Source of the DNA: Ancylostoma caninum
Lineage: Eukaryota > Nematoda > Chromadorea > Rhabditida > Ancylostomatidae
Reading direction: 5' to 3'
Length of the DNA: 64,000 nt
Assembly: GCA_037903475.1 (NCBI GenBank)
Contig: JBAJFG010000495.1
Span: forward strand, 310,001 to 374,000
Part shown: in pieces, positions 10,564 through 22,175 of the stretch
Layout of the letters: the number at the start of each line of letters is the position of its first letter
Numbering within the stretch: the first letter of the stretch is position 1
Translations under genes and position numbers: made by a program
The notes under the pieces: model-generated
The model's database searches: none
The model's input: the letters and a program-made list of their open reading frames with translations, nothing else
What the model was told of the DNA's origin: nothing

Positions 10564-12685
10564 CCACCGTTTTTGAGTCCACCGTTCTCGTGGATGTCCG
10601 CACCGATCAGAAACAAACACCACTTACCCGTGACTTATTCGCAACAAGATTCTACAATATCTGTGGATCAACAACATCCTTCTTAGCTATGAGTTTCGGT
10701 GCAATTACTACAGCACATGGTATTGTTCTCCTACTGTCGTGACGAGTTTCTTTAGTACTGCATCGCTAGGAATATGTGAACAGAGCGCTATTTCCCATTG
10801 CATTTCTTTGCGAAATTCGTCTTGAGATTGAGGGAAAATAGTTTCTCCAACAACTGTAACCCTTCCTCATCTATGACCTCCACAAGTATGCCTTTAAAGG
10901 CAGCACACATGGATAAGTTCTACCGTGAGATTCTTACCTAATGTGAATTATTTGTGTATGCTGAACACTGTTGAAGGTCTGAAGCTTGGCAAAACTAAGG
11001 CACTGCTCTTTTTTATAGGTCTCCTGTTCAAAACTCCAGCTGAGATAATATTGAGTTGTGCCAGCCCTGGGGTGTCGAGCGTAGAAAAAACCTATGGTGC
11101 ATTTTTTTCGCCGCTTTTTTTCTGGCGCAGTCACTTTTTTAGATTGTTTTACTCCCTTCCCGGAGAAGACCAGAAGAAGTTATAAAGGAAAAGCAGCAAC
11201 AAATAGAGAAGCTACTGAAAAGGCAGAAATCCTAAATTAAAGAAAAATAAAAATAAAAATTGAAGTTAGGTTCGAATTTCACGAAAAAAATCCTAAATCG
11301 AAAAAAACAGATGTTTCTGGAAAATATGGAAAAAATGAGAACTGGCCAAGCGAAATCAAAACCAAGGGAAAGAGAAATGTTTCAGCGTTCGTAAGTTTCT
11401 GGAATAAGTAAGAGCAAAAGCCAATGCGAACAGCTGATGTCTGGGATTCTTCACGCTTCAAGAAGTTATTGCAGCTTTAGCTCAAAACTCGTACATGTTG
11501 GTCTGCTACAGGTCTGCTGATCCTAGGGGATGGTCTGATTATTGCGAGTAGTGGGCGTTTTCTTTGTGATTTCCGATAAAACTGCTGAGACGAAATCTCC
11601 CCTGGGTGCCGCCTTTAATAATACTGATTCGTTGACAACTATGAGATTCAATATTGTGAAATTGAGAAATTACCTTGAAAAAAGAGAAGCAAAAGATTTT
11701 AGAAACTGATGGTCCCTTTGGAAAGTAAGTAAATAATGATATTAAGTATTATAGTTTTTGCAGCACAAGCCTATGTATTACTCTTTTACGACTTTGTGCC
11801 TGTCAGTTCTATGGAACCGCCGCAAGTGCAATTTCCCCCACAGGATTTGATTTTTCTGCTAATTTCGTTTATAAGCAAGTGTCGAGATGGCGAAACAGCA
11901 TGTTTCCGAAAATGGCCAATTTCGTTGCCAAACGCCTAGATCCATTAAGACATTCGAAACCATAAAATACTGTCGTTAAACGGGTTTTTATACCAGAATT
12001 GCATCGAATTTTTGCTTTAGCTTTCGCAGTATTCTCGCTAATTTTCATACATTCTGTTAATGTCTAATTCTTTTCTCTTTTTTGCGATAAAAACTAAGAT
12101 TTGCAAGTTCCACAAATTGAACGGATGTAGCAGAACAATTTTTCGCAAAACTCGGATGAGAAGAAAAAAAAATCCAGGGAAATTTTTTTCTGAGGTAATA
12201 ACACTCACAGGCAGTTGTAGGGAATGACCCGAATATATAGGATCCAAAAAAAAACATAGAGGAATCTTCATGCAATCCAAGGATACCAACCTTTCATCTA
12301 GTGTGGGTCTCACTACGGTGGAGGCTGACAGTGTGCGAATATTTTCGAGTTTTCCACGACGGCCCGTCGCTCTTTCAAAAAATATGCACAAAAACCTGGC
12401 TCCACATACCCATTACAAGGGGATTGACAGCTAGAAAAAATCTCCAACATAAAGTGGTAACGTGTTGATATATACTGAGTACAGGTTTAGCGGACTGGAT
12501 TATAATCTTCCTGCTATTGATTAGTAAAATTCGACGGTTTTCGATTCAGAGCTTACTTTGTGGTTTTCGCAAGGGTCAATGTATATTCTGTGAGTGGGTC
12601 TCGGAACGCATACCGAGCGGAAGTGCGCGTTTGAGGGGCAGAAGTTGCCCTAAATGGGAAAATCCAAGTGTGGGATGCTGATGCA
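10564..12685. other. No supported gene
   Basis: The stretch is A/T-rich with many short frames on both strands. A TTTTTGCAG acceptor at 11763 precedes a frame reading AQAYVLLFYDFVPVSSMEPP. No convincing donor or family match follows, so it is not called an exon. Confidence 0.4.
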
Positions 12686-12762
12686 AAACGGGGCGGGACA
12701 TACTTCTGTGATTGGGCTCTCTTTTGAATAGTCCAATCACAAAAACATGTCCCGCCCCGTTT
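12686..12762. repeat. GC-rich palindrome with ATTGG/CCAAT arms
   Basis: AAACGGGGCGGGACAT is inverted exactly at the right end (ATGTCCCGCCCCGTTT). Inside it GTGATTGG pairs with CCAATCAC, separated by a short T-rich spacer. The arms sit in A/T-rich DNA. It may be the core of a small fold-back element, because weaker inverted similarity seems to extend outwards. Confidence 0.8.
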
Positions 12763-13217
12763 CACTTTATAATGACCCGCACCCGGAAAATAAGTTTACT
12801 AGCACACTTCAATCGTTTTTATTCCGGTATTTTATTTGAAATGGTTATTCTTAAATTGACGACAATTACGAGAGAGTGGAGTGTTGTACGGGAATGGGTG
12901 GGGCAGCCCAGGGCCACGATTGGCTAGGCACAAAGACGACCGCACCGCCTCTCCTATTATATTGCGCTCTATGCTCTACGAACACTAACCAGTAGCGAGT
13001 ATAGCATGCATTCGATAAGGTCAATGCTTCCAATACATATACCATCCTCCAAATCTCTGCCCTCTAACCCCCTCCACAGTGGAAAGCATTTGAAGACCGT
13101 CACTGTCCCTGAGAACTCGTCCAGATTTTGCCCAAGGACGCAGCGAGTATAAACTATGTAGCTAGAGACAGCGGTACGAGCGGAGGAGCATAGGAACGTT
13201 ACACAATTACTAACTTG
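12763..13217. other. No supported gene
   Basis: The region 12880-12960 is GC-richer and carries a second CGATTGG motif. I found no coding or RNA feature. Confidence 0.4.
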
Positions 13218-13341
13218 TTTAACGCCTTCTGTGTATTATGTGCGGAGAGCTCAAGAAAATGAATATCTGGGGAATTGAAGAAAGGGAGCAACACTAGATG
13301 GAACTCTTTCTAATTTTCCTAGCTACTAATTAGGGAAGATT
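13218..13341 (+). repeat. 124-bp dispersed direct repeat, copy 1
   Basis: This block matches 15846-15969 at a constant offset of 2628 bp with no net insertion or deletion. Shared blocks are CTTCTGTGTATTAT, AAGAAAATGAATATCTGGGG and CTACTAATTAGGGAAGAT. The pair brackets the inverted duplication at 13618-15178, so it could be its flanking duplication or an independent repeat family. Confidence 0.85.
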
Positions 13342-13689
13342 AAGGGGAATGGTGCACTATGCAACTCCAAAAAAACTATTGCACTTGCAATTGCCAGTGA
13401 ATCTTTTGGCTTGTCTCTAATGAGTCTCTGTACCTGCTATACGCATTCCTGCAGGTGCGTACAAAAGTGAAATTTTGCGCACTTCTACATACTTCAGCCT
13501 GGATGAAAAACAAGTTTTTTTCTAGATTATTTTATGGAGTTTCTGAAAATTCAACATTGACACATAATCCCTTAGTCTTATTACTATTGCTCAAGCACTT
13601 ATTCCGGTTTAAACTTACAGTAGCGAGCAAAAAGATTGCAACTTTTGGTTTTTTGACTATAACTTCTTCCAAAGCAAAGCATGAGAGTT

Positions 13690-13960
13690 CTAATCTTTAT
13701 GGGAGTTGTAGATACTCATGGGAGATAGAAATAAGGAGTAACTCCTTAACTCCATTGACTTTATGTTTTTTTTAAGAAAAGTGTTTCTCACAGTGGCCTT
13801 AATCTGTAATTCGGCACCATCCGCGATGTCCCATAAAATGAAGTCTTTCGTTAGGATCTGACAACGAATTCGTTCCTTGCAACAGAGCCAACCCTTATGT
13901 GCTTGAAAATGTGCATCCACTGACCACTGGTTGATATCTACAAAGACTATGTGAGATTAG
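13690..13960 (-). pseudogene. Tc1/mariner-type transposase relic in the left arm
   Basis: On the minus strand the frame reads HIVFVDINQWSVDAHF, then GWLCCKERIRCQILTKDF, then ILWDIADGAELQ. The spacing resembles the second catalytic block of IS630/Tc1/mariner transposases: a hydrophobic strand, an acidic residue, F/W-x-V-D, then a later W-x-I-x-x-x-G strand. The acidic position is kept (D) but the frame is closed by stops on both sides. This would be the catalytic core of a cut-and-paste enzyme, now dead. The assignment rests on pattern recognition only. Confidence 0.5.
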
Positions 13961-14839
13961 TTCAACAGTGATCCTCTGTGGGTGTTACTGTCACCCTACC
14001 TTCAAGTATCGGCTCTATCTAAAAGGGAGGGATGCCCCTGATGGTTCTATAAGTTCAGCAACAAATGTTCGGTTTCAACGCAGCTTATTGCTCGCTCGCA
14101 GCTCCGAAATATTCGGGATTGTTACCGTGCTGTCATTCGTGCACATCACGGAAAATAAGTTTTGGAATTTCTTCTGTCTCGAGGAGGAGGATACCTTAAG
14201 GATCCCACTAATGGTGAAGATTCTCCAGGGTTCCTAGAATGTTACTGTGTGCGTGGCGACTCATGGCGCTTTGGATTTATCGAAACAGGGCTACTCGAAG
14301 TGAAGAGTGCTGGTCACTAGCACGAGCATGTGTGGCCCCTTGCTCCATCTACGAGTTGTCTACCTTCGCCTGGTACCTTTTGATTTAAAAATGACTCTTT
14401 CAGTTTGTTCCTTCTAATTCATACTGAATCAGCCAGTTTTTATAGTGCCAGGTCACAGTATCCCGCTTCGGTGATGTTTCGTAGAGTTCATTGCATTTTA
14501 GCAAAACCTAACTCATCGAATCCAAGGCGACATGAGTCGTCATGAGCATGGTAATCATCTAGGAATCCTGGAGCATCTTTACCAGTCATGGAATCGCTGA
14601 GGCATCTTCCTTCCCGAGACAGAAAAAAATTCAAAACTTATTTTCCGTGATGTGCACAATTGGTTGCGTTACAATTAGCCGGGATATTTTTAAATTCCGA
14701 AAAAGCAATGAAATGTATCAAATTCTAGCACCTGCAGCTAAACGATTAGAACCATTAGCAGCATCTACTCCTTTCAAACAAAGCTGAGAGAGGGTGCTAG
14801 AGAGGCAGAAACATCCATAAAGCATCACTGTTGAACTAA

Positions 14840-15030
14840 ATTCACATAGTCTTCGCAAATGTCAGCCAGTAGGCACCACATGCACATTTCCCAACAAATA
14901 CGAGTTGATTCTTATGCAAGCAATCAATTTGGAGCCCAATCCCAACAATAGACGATATTTTAAAAGACTTTGCGCATGGTGCCAAATTACATATTTCGAC
15001 CTCTGCGAGAAAAAAAAATTCCTTAAAAAA
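14840..15030 (+). pseudogene. Second transposase relic in the right arm
   Basis: The plus strand aligns codon by codon with the left-arm relic: HIVFANVSQ, stop, APHAHFPTNTS, stop, then DDILKDFAHGAKLHIS. Two stops and the loss of the aspartate (N in its place) mark it as more degraded than the left copy. The 78-codon minus-strand frame at 14842-15078 is antisense to it and is treated as a shadow. Confidence 0.5.
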
Positions 15031-15390
15031 CATAGAATCGGCGGGCTGAAGAGGTTCTAACTTCTTCCTATCTCGCATGAGTATCTACAGTTCTCGTAGA
15101 AATTTGAGCCTTCATGCTCTGCTTTGAAAGAAGTTAGAGACGAAAAACTGAAAGTTGCAATCTTTTTGCTCGCTACTTTATATCTTCCTGAAATACTCTT
15201 AGTTCTAAGATTCCTGCTTCCTACGCTCCCTTTTTTTAAAGGGGAAGTTAGTTTTTCTCATTACCCCCTCCCCAAACCCTTCTGCATTCTCCACTGCAGT
15301 AATCCATTTTGGCCAAAATATTGGGTGTTACTGCGAATTTCTCACGGGTTTTGGGTTTTGCTTCGTTTAAATTTACCACTTCTTTTGCAG

Positions 15391-15450
15391 GCGAAGCCCC
15401 TTGTACTGGAAAAAAGTGAACACATCGAGCAATACGTGTTCAAGAGGAAA
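15391..15450 (+). CDS. Possible internal exon (20 codons, phase 0)
   Basis: A strong nematode-style acceptor (CACTTCTTTTGCAG, ending 15390) is followed by 60 bases and a GTATGA donor at 15451. The open phase reads AKPLVLEKSEHIEQYVFKRK, a composition unlike the surrounding A/T-rich noise. I recognise no family. The exon lies just right of the inverted duplication and 630 bp left of another candidate exon, but their phases do not join directly (0 against 2), so a missing exon or two unrelated signals must be assumed. Confidence 0.3.
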
Positions 15451-15845
15451 GTATGAAAGTTAAAAGGTCAATTCAAAGCATTTAAAAGCTTGACACGTGG
15501 TTGCTTTTTGTTCACTGGGTTGCTTCTATGGCGACCGTGAACCATTCTACACCCTGAATTCCGGGAAAAATTATAGAAGTGAAGTAAGCGAAATTTCCCC
15601 GATTTCATCGGACTTATATGAAGTCTTTCTAAAAATCCAGCCAGATCCTCAAACCATTGTGGATGTGCAGTACTGAGTGGGATTCAGCCAGTTTATCCTA
15701 TTCATCTACAACATATTTTAAAGCTACTCGATGAAGCATAACATTTTAACGTTGATGGCCTCTTCTAAGTAGAGCAAAAGAGATTTGAAACTTTGTTCAT
15801 GAAAGAGGTGGTGTGGACAAGCTCTGTGATTCGTCAATGTCTATC

Positions 15846-15969
15846 TTTAACGGCTTCTGTGTATTATCTGCGAAGAGCCCAAGAAAATGAATATCTGGGG
15901 AATTGACGAACAGGAGCAACATTAGATGAAACGCTTTCTAGTTTTCCTGGCTACTAATTAGGGAAGATT
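15846..15969 (+). repeat. 124-bp dispersed direct repeat, copy 2
   Basis: Copy of 13218-13341 with scattered substitutions and the same length. It is followed by unrelated sequence, so similarity ends cleanly after TTAGGGAAGAT. Confidence 0.85.
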
Positions 15970-16077
15970 TCGGAATACAACGCCCTTACCTGGAGGAGAA
16001 CCATTTAAATCAAGAGAGCGGCTCATTTCTTGGAACCACTGGGGTCAGCTAACTCAAACATTGGCACATTTTTACAG

Positions 16078-16288
16078 TAGACCTATTGATCAGTTAGAAA
16101 AGCATGGAAAAGCAAACAGAAGTGGTGAACAAAAGGCGCCATCAAGCGAATTTTCACCAGATTTGTCGCAACAGCTGAGTCAAGCCACTGGAAAGGTGGG
16201 AAATTTTGAAGAGGACACGAGCGATTCACTAGGTCACCACAGTGGAAATCATTTCAGGAATTGTGCTAATAACAATGACGGGACTTAG
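16078..16288 (+). CDS. Possible terminal exon (hydrophilic tail)
   Basis: An acceptor ACATTTTTACAG ends at 16077. The frame entered with two bases from an upstream exon reads RPIDQLEKHGKANRSGEQ, then PSSEFSPDLSQQLSQATGK, and continues to a TAG at 16286. The peptide is rich in S, Q, E, N and G, as in a disordered protein tail. An alternative is a donor at 16196 (AAG then GTGGGA), which would end the exon after ATGK. No family is recognised. Transcript evidence is needed to decide. Confidence 0.3.
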
Positions 16289-17177
16289 TTATTGCATGGG
16301 ATTACTCGCATCGGGAAAACATTCTCATCTTTGCAAGGATTAAATCTGTCTGTTCACGGCGCGGCATGACGAGAGCCGCGTTGTCGCAGAAGCTGCCTTA
16401 TACTGAGGCACGTAACTTGCAAATGACTAGGGAATAGAATTAGCAGTTCAGCTGCTAACTCGCAGTTAGCTGGTAAAACATTTGAATTTTCCATTTTTCC
16501 CAAGGGTGATATGCATTGGACAAACTCCATATTAACTTTTAATGGTACACTCATGTTTTCGGTCCCATTTTATACCAAAATCCTTATCCACGGTCCAATA
16601 TACCCTTTGCTAGCAGTGGTTGAATGTCATGGAAATTTACCTTAAAATGGATAATCATTTAACCTGCGGAATCCTTCCTGGCATATTTCTCCGAGGTTTC
16701 AGTCCACTCGTCGGTAGCTGTAGCGAGTGCAAAGAACGCCCCCTCCTGCTTCTGTGTTCATGGGTTTAGGAGCCGGGGACCAGTTCTCGTCTCTTTGGAA
16801 GGATCTAGCTTCTGATAAACTATGTTGGTTTTGAGAAATTCGGGGCTCTTATGCTTGTAAACTGCAAAATAAATAAATCCCAGCAAATATTTTCAAGGGC
16901 TTTGCGGATGTGTGCTCTTTATAGCTCGCTGATGAGAAGTCTAGACAAAGGGGTGATATTTTTAGGGTGAGCAATCAGTAGAGGATAAATTTCACATTAA
17001 TTAAATTGCGAATCCGTGTCACAAAGAGGGGCTGTCTGGCGTTATCTGGCCAATTTTGTCACGTCCAAACCATGACCCCTTCAGAATTCTGGACTACTTA
17101 GCGTATGAGAATCGCTCAACAGTAGTGACCTTAATTGTGTAAATACAATCTAAAAAAGTAACAGCTCAATTAGATAC
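16289..17177. other. No supported gene
   Basis: I see only short frames and no repeat shared with other parts of the window. Confidence 0.4.
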
Positions 17178-17455
17178 ATCTCAGAACCCCAAGAACAAGT
17201 TTCTGATCGCATCCGAAACTTGCTTTTCCAAAAGCTTGTTGACAAGTTGTTTTCACACTTCCTTGCCGACAAGTTGTTCGCCCGAAAAGCTTGTCGACAA
17301 CTTGTTTTCACTGCTTCGTTGTTGAAAACAAGTTGTCGACAAGCTTTTCGAGAGAACAACTTGTCGGCAAGGAAGTGTGAAAACAACTTGTCAACAAGCT
17401 TTTGGAAAAGCAAGTTTCGGATGCGATCAGAAACTTGTTTTTGGGGTTCTGAGAT
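17178..17455. mobile_element. 278-bp near-perfect palindrome (MITE-like)
   Basis: The ends ATCTCAGAACCCCAAGAACA and TTGTTTTTGGGGTTCTGAGAT are inverted, and complementarity continues to the centre near 17316. Inside, the motif AAGCTTGTCGACAA and relatives recur four times in alternating orientation, so small palindromes are nested in the large one. The reading frames of both strands therefore encode almost the same peptide (LFQKLVDKLFSHFLADKLF), which is a symmetry effect. The arms differ at very few positions, so the element is young. Confidence 0.9.
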
Positions 17456-20206
17456 AAGTGCCCGCTATCATTTTACCTTCAATTCCTTAGAGCCGCAGTA
17501 GTTTCTTGAATTTTTCTTTGCTACTATCATGTCTCAAGACAACATTTTGAATGCCTGGATAATGTCTTGAGATATTGATTGTTACGGTGCGTACCTCAAC
17601 TGCTATCGAAAAATATTTAGGCTGAGATCTATTTGTCTACATTAATATGAATAATAACAGGCATTGCGACAACTAAGTTGTATTGGAGTGCAAATCAAAG
17701 TTTTCAGAGAATATTCACTATTGGTTTTTCGATTCGAGTAGGATTTATGAGTTCTTCACTTGATATGAAAAAGGCACAGGCGCTTTTTAGAATGAGTACT
17801 CGATCCCCATCAATGTTCTGACGTCACAAAAAAAGTGGTAGACTTGGATGGGGGATGGCAATATAGTAACCCTTGCAAGCGCTCTACCAGTATATTCAAT
17901 CCACTATCGCGCGGGAAAAAACCACGGATTGGAAACACCCTAATGGAGCCTCAGGCTCGAGCAGTGAAGGAACAACAATAGACAGGACCAAGAACCGGAA
18001 CAAAGCTAACTCTATAGAAATGAACCAAGAACAAATTCATGACGTTTGTTAGTGGCCGACTCCAAAGTGGGCGGAGAGCACTGCCAGTTAGTAAACGGGA
18101 TCTCTGCAGTTCCCGCAAAGATCATTAAGTTTTATTGCTGGTCTCGAAAGCATCTGGCTCGAAGCAAAACGTCATGAGAGTCATACTAAATGAGTTCCAT
18201 ATAGTTGCTTGGCAGTTAGTCTTGGAAGAAGGAGTATCGTATGGGGTTCATTGTGTGAGGACCTTAGTTCCTAAGAGAAAGGGATGATTTTTAATCTACG
18301 AGGGTAAATTGGCAGTTAATTACATTTAGTTTTCAAGAGGAAAAGTTTCATTTTTGTGTGACAGGTTTGAAGACTGGCTCGAACATTCGCGTTTTACTTT
18401 TTTTGTTTCGTATTTTTGAGCAAGTGAACATATCTTCTGGAAAAATGGACGAAATAACCGATAAAAAAAACTTCAAAAAAATTGGAAGAAACCATGAAAA
18501 GGAGTTGCTCTATATGTAAAAAAGGCGTTACATTGCTCATCTGTGTTGTTTTCTTCGTTGAACAGCTACTATACTTACATTCCTTATATGTTTGATAGCA
18601 TAATTTTTGCTCTAATTAGAAGTTGTTCTTGCGCACTTCAACGTGCATAAACAAAAAAATAAACAAATAAATCTACTTTCTCAAAACTCCGCGATTTCAA
18701 GTGATTAAAACCCTGCGGACTCGAAACATCTACGCGTCCTACTCTGCCCCTCATTGGACGATGGGATAACTCGTCCAGTGGAACAACACTAATCGCGCTC
18801 TGCGTCTTAGCCGAAGAATCTTGCAAGAAAAGTCGTTTCGGTGTTTTTTTTTTTCTGTAGAATTGGATGTGTTCCCTGAATAACGAAGCTTCTAACGATG
18901 AAAGCGGGTAGAAAGAATTGCCAAAAGCATGGATAGCGTACCGCAGCCCATTTACCAATCACTTAATGTAGCTGTTTTCGAATATTCGCCGATAGTATTG
19001 ATCGAGTTTATATTTTGCATAATTCTATCGTATTCTTTTCCATGTTTCACATTTTAATTCTGTGTCATTATGCATTCTAGAATTGTGAAAGCAATAGAAA
19101 ATATATTCTGAAAGAACTTTCATCACGTCGCATGCGGCGGCGTTATCTAATAGCTTTTCTAATCGAATATCATTCGAAGTAAGCCTTTTCAACTGAGGCA
19201 TCTATCGGAGAAAACAAGGAGCCTTGTGAGAAGAAGAAAAAGAGGGAGTTTGTTATTTGTGCAGAAACTATATGAGCAATGTGACCCCATTTGTGATGTT
19301 TTTCCCAATTAATCCCTCCCCCTAACCACGTCAACAATATCTCATGGCAAGGTTGTTCATATATACATATCCTTGTTGTACAATCCTTGTACGTACAATC
19401 CTTGTCGAAAAGATAGACGGTTTGTGCATACGATTCCAGAGCGTCGCGGTAGCAGAATCGTGGCGGGACCTACTCAGCTCTCTCGTCGGAGCATGCTCTC
19501 TCCGCGTCCATTATCCAAGACCCGCGGCATTTCTGCAGTCACGGAATAGGTCTATCTTTTCGAGAAGGACCGTACAATGTGTAGGAACCATGGTTACCTT
19601 GGGTTTTTTCATAGCTATTTTCCTGCCCAAATATCTATCGAATAAACATGTTGTGAAAGTTTGCGCTGTTGTAATTATAAGCGATTTTGAAAAAAAATTA
19701 TTCCGGTAATTTCATCCGAGCTCCTGCACTTAGTGGTGATGCACATGCTTCTCACAGTAGAGAGGAATTTCTGTTGGAATGCGGTGGGGAGGGGAGGGGG
19801 GAGAGGAGTACCGGCAAAGTGAGGCGCGACCCTGATCAGAGCTATTGAAAAATCACTTCTAACTATGGATTAGAATAAACATTCAGTTCTAACTATGGAT
19901 TAAAATAAACATTCAGGAATTATAGAAGTGCAAAAGGAGAATTAAAAGCGATCTTGTGCGACATTTTATTTATTTAATGCTAGTTTTGAAATTTTTGAAA
20001 AGGAATAGCAGAAATTGCGCTAGTTCCCTTTGTCATCGGCAAGTGGTTGCCCACCGCAAGCTACATCAAGCAAATTTTGGTATAATATATGGTATCTACA
20101 CCTAATTCAGAAGTTCCCTTTCAATTTTTTTTTGTGAAAATCGAAAGAAAATGAATTGTGCAGATTATACTCGAGCATCTTATTTTTATGAGAAAGAGGA
20201 CGAGTT
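17456..20206. other. Gene-poor stretch; simple repeats
   Basis: Positions 18650-18672 carry an AAATAAACAAATAAAT tail. Positions 19857-19886 and 19887-19916 are a 30-bp tandem duplication (TTCTAACTATGGATTA unit) with one difference. The region at 19785-19810 is a GGGGAGGGGAGG run. I found no supported gene. Confidence 0.5.
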
Positions 20207-20760
20207 TCATAGGGATTCGTAACAGAAAATAAAATTCAGAAAAAATTCTAAAGTAACGCACGGCTCGCCTTCGCATATCCACGCAATAAATGAATAATCC
20301 CGTCGGTGCAAAGTAATTGACTCGGCGGTTGATGAATACCGCCCTCGTCGGGTGGTCGACAAGGAAGGGCGTAGACCGCTCGGCTCGTTCTCAGTAGCGA
20401 TGTGCAAGTCACAGCATCGCTAATTGGGGCAATCATGTGCTCGGCAAATGTTTTTATTAGTGGCTTGCTCTGACTGCCTGAAGCGTCGTTTGTAGGCGTG
20501 TTTGCAGCAGTTTTTTAGGTTATTAAAACGGTAAGAGAAAAAGGGCTCATCGTTGAACAATCCTTTTTGGGACAAGCCATGCACATGGCTTTCACTCATG
20601 GTTGTACAGGCTTTCAAGTATATAAAACAATGACTCGTTGGATAATGTGGTGTAGAGGACAGTTCTCTATCTCCGCAGACAATTTTGCCTTCCTGGGGGG
20701 GTGGAAGGCTAAGTTAACCTGGGCTGAGGAGTGAACCACTGACCATGTGCTCATCATTAG
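20207..20760. other. GC-richer unclassified block, probably repeat-derived
   Basis: The block 20255-20440 (CGCACGGCTCGCC, CCGCCCTCGTCGGG, GTAGACCGCTCGG) stands out from A/T-rich flanks. It has overlapping minus-strand frames of 62-66 codons but no motif I can name. A retroelement remnant is the likeliest explanation. A conserved non-coding element is the alternative. Confidence 0.3.
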
Positions 20761-22175
20761 CTCCACTTCACACTTAATTCCCCTTAGAGAAGGTGCTAAT
20801 GGGTAACACTTGGTAATATACTAGAAAATCTCCTTATCACAATGCTTTGGGGATGAGATTGAACAGAATCTTATTATAACGGCAATCAATAGCTTGAAAC
20901 CCACATTTGTGTGATCAACTGCAACAAAAGCGCACGTGAACTGTATGCTATTCGAGCGACCGCTTTTTATTTTCGGGGTTTTCCAGGAAAATCGATCTAC
21001 GTACGAGTAATTCTGTTGTATGATTCTCGCTTTTTCTATTTTTTCCTAAACGAGATGACAAGCATCGAAAATCATGAGAGGTCCAGGTCTTTGCAGAATG
21101 CTGGGGTCGATAACGCATTTTTAGTTGACTTTTCAAAACAATCTAGCTTTAGATGGAGAAAATCAGTCATAATCTGTGGAAAATAAGAAGAACGCTGTCA
21201 TTGGTACTGCTAGTAAACTACCTATCACCAGTAAAATAAGAAAACTGCGAATCCTATTCCTGCACGAGCTTCTGTAGAGCAGAATGAACTTGGTAGCGAG
21301 CGTGGAAGAAGGGAAGATGCATACAAGATGCGCTTCAGGAAGAAGTAATGAAAGGAGAAAAAAGATATATTTTTGATGTTTCCTCTCTCAGAAAATCATA
21401 TGGTAATTTTTGATGAAAATGGTCTCACTCGTCAATTTGCCGTAAATGCTTTTGCTGTTCAAAGATAACTTCGTAGAATTTCAACTTCCCAGAAGCCATG
21501 TAAAGGTCGTGGTATGGCTTTCAAATACGCTTGTTACAATAGTGCATCAAACACCAATCCAATCTAGAGCCGCATGCTTTTTTGAGAAGAGAAAATCTAC
21601 AACATCAGTTATGTCCTCATAAAACTTTATAACGACCACATAAACTATAGTGCATATGTTTCTCTTTATTGCATTTTTTAAGCTACGTCGAACGACCCAT
21701 TTGTTGCCTAAATGTTCCTGTAGCAAGATAATTATAATTTCATTTTGCTGCGCTGCGAGAGGGAAACAAGCTGGCGCTACCAAGTATTGCATGAATGGTG
21801 TAATGAGAAGCCTTTTCCTATCCTTCAGTATGAAATCCTTCCCTTTTCCATGCAATTTCGTTAATCATTTTTTTTCACTACTAATTTTCTACAGGACGTG
21901 TTTTCTTGGGGTATGCTTATAAATACGTTTAAACTACTGAGTATTTTGGCATATTTAACGCCAAAAGAAAGAAGAAGAGTTTACAGAGGCGTACGAGGCT
22001 AGATATTTGAATACACCAATCCCGCAACAGGAACTCCGCCCCTTTCTGCTCACAATTCTGCGGTTGCCAAGTTCATAGATTCGCCGCACTTCGATTACCA
22101 TTATTGTTGCATGCTGCATGGGCAAGATGTATTTAGCACCTCACAGTACCCATCTCCCTCCCCCAGTTTTTGAGT
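20761..22175. other. No supported gene
   Basis: A/T-rich with short frames only. I see no repeat shared with other parts of the window. Confidence 0.4.

Larger units (their letters stand above)
13618..15178. mobile_element. 1.56-kb inverted duplication (fold-back) of a Tc1/mariner-like element
   Basis: The left arm starts at GTAGCGAGCAAAAAGATTGC (13620). The right arm ends with its exact complement GCAATCTTTTTGCTCGCTAC (15176). Paired landmarks sum to 28796-28797 along the whole arm: 13620/15176, 13943/14853, 14141/14655, 14224/14573 and 14259/14538. The arms are therefore collinear for about 670 bp with almost no net indels despite many substitutions, around a spacer of about 215 bp. Both arms carry transposase remnants reading outwards from the centre. 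This is an inverted duplication of coding DNA, not just long terminal repeats. Confidence 0.9.

Noticed and set aside
17150..17501. Two almost identical proteins on opposite strands
   Set aside because: This is the automatic result of a near-perfect palindrome, not two genes.
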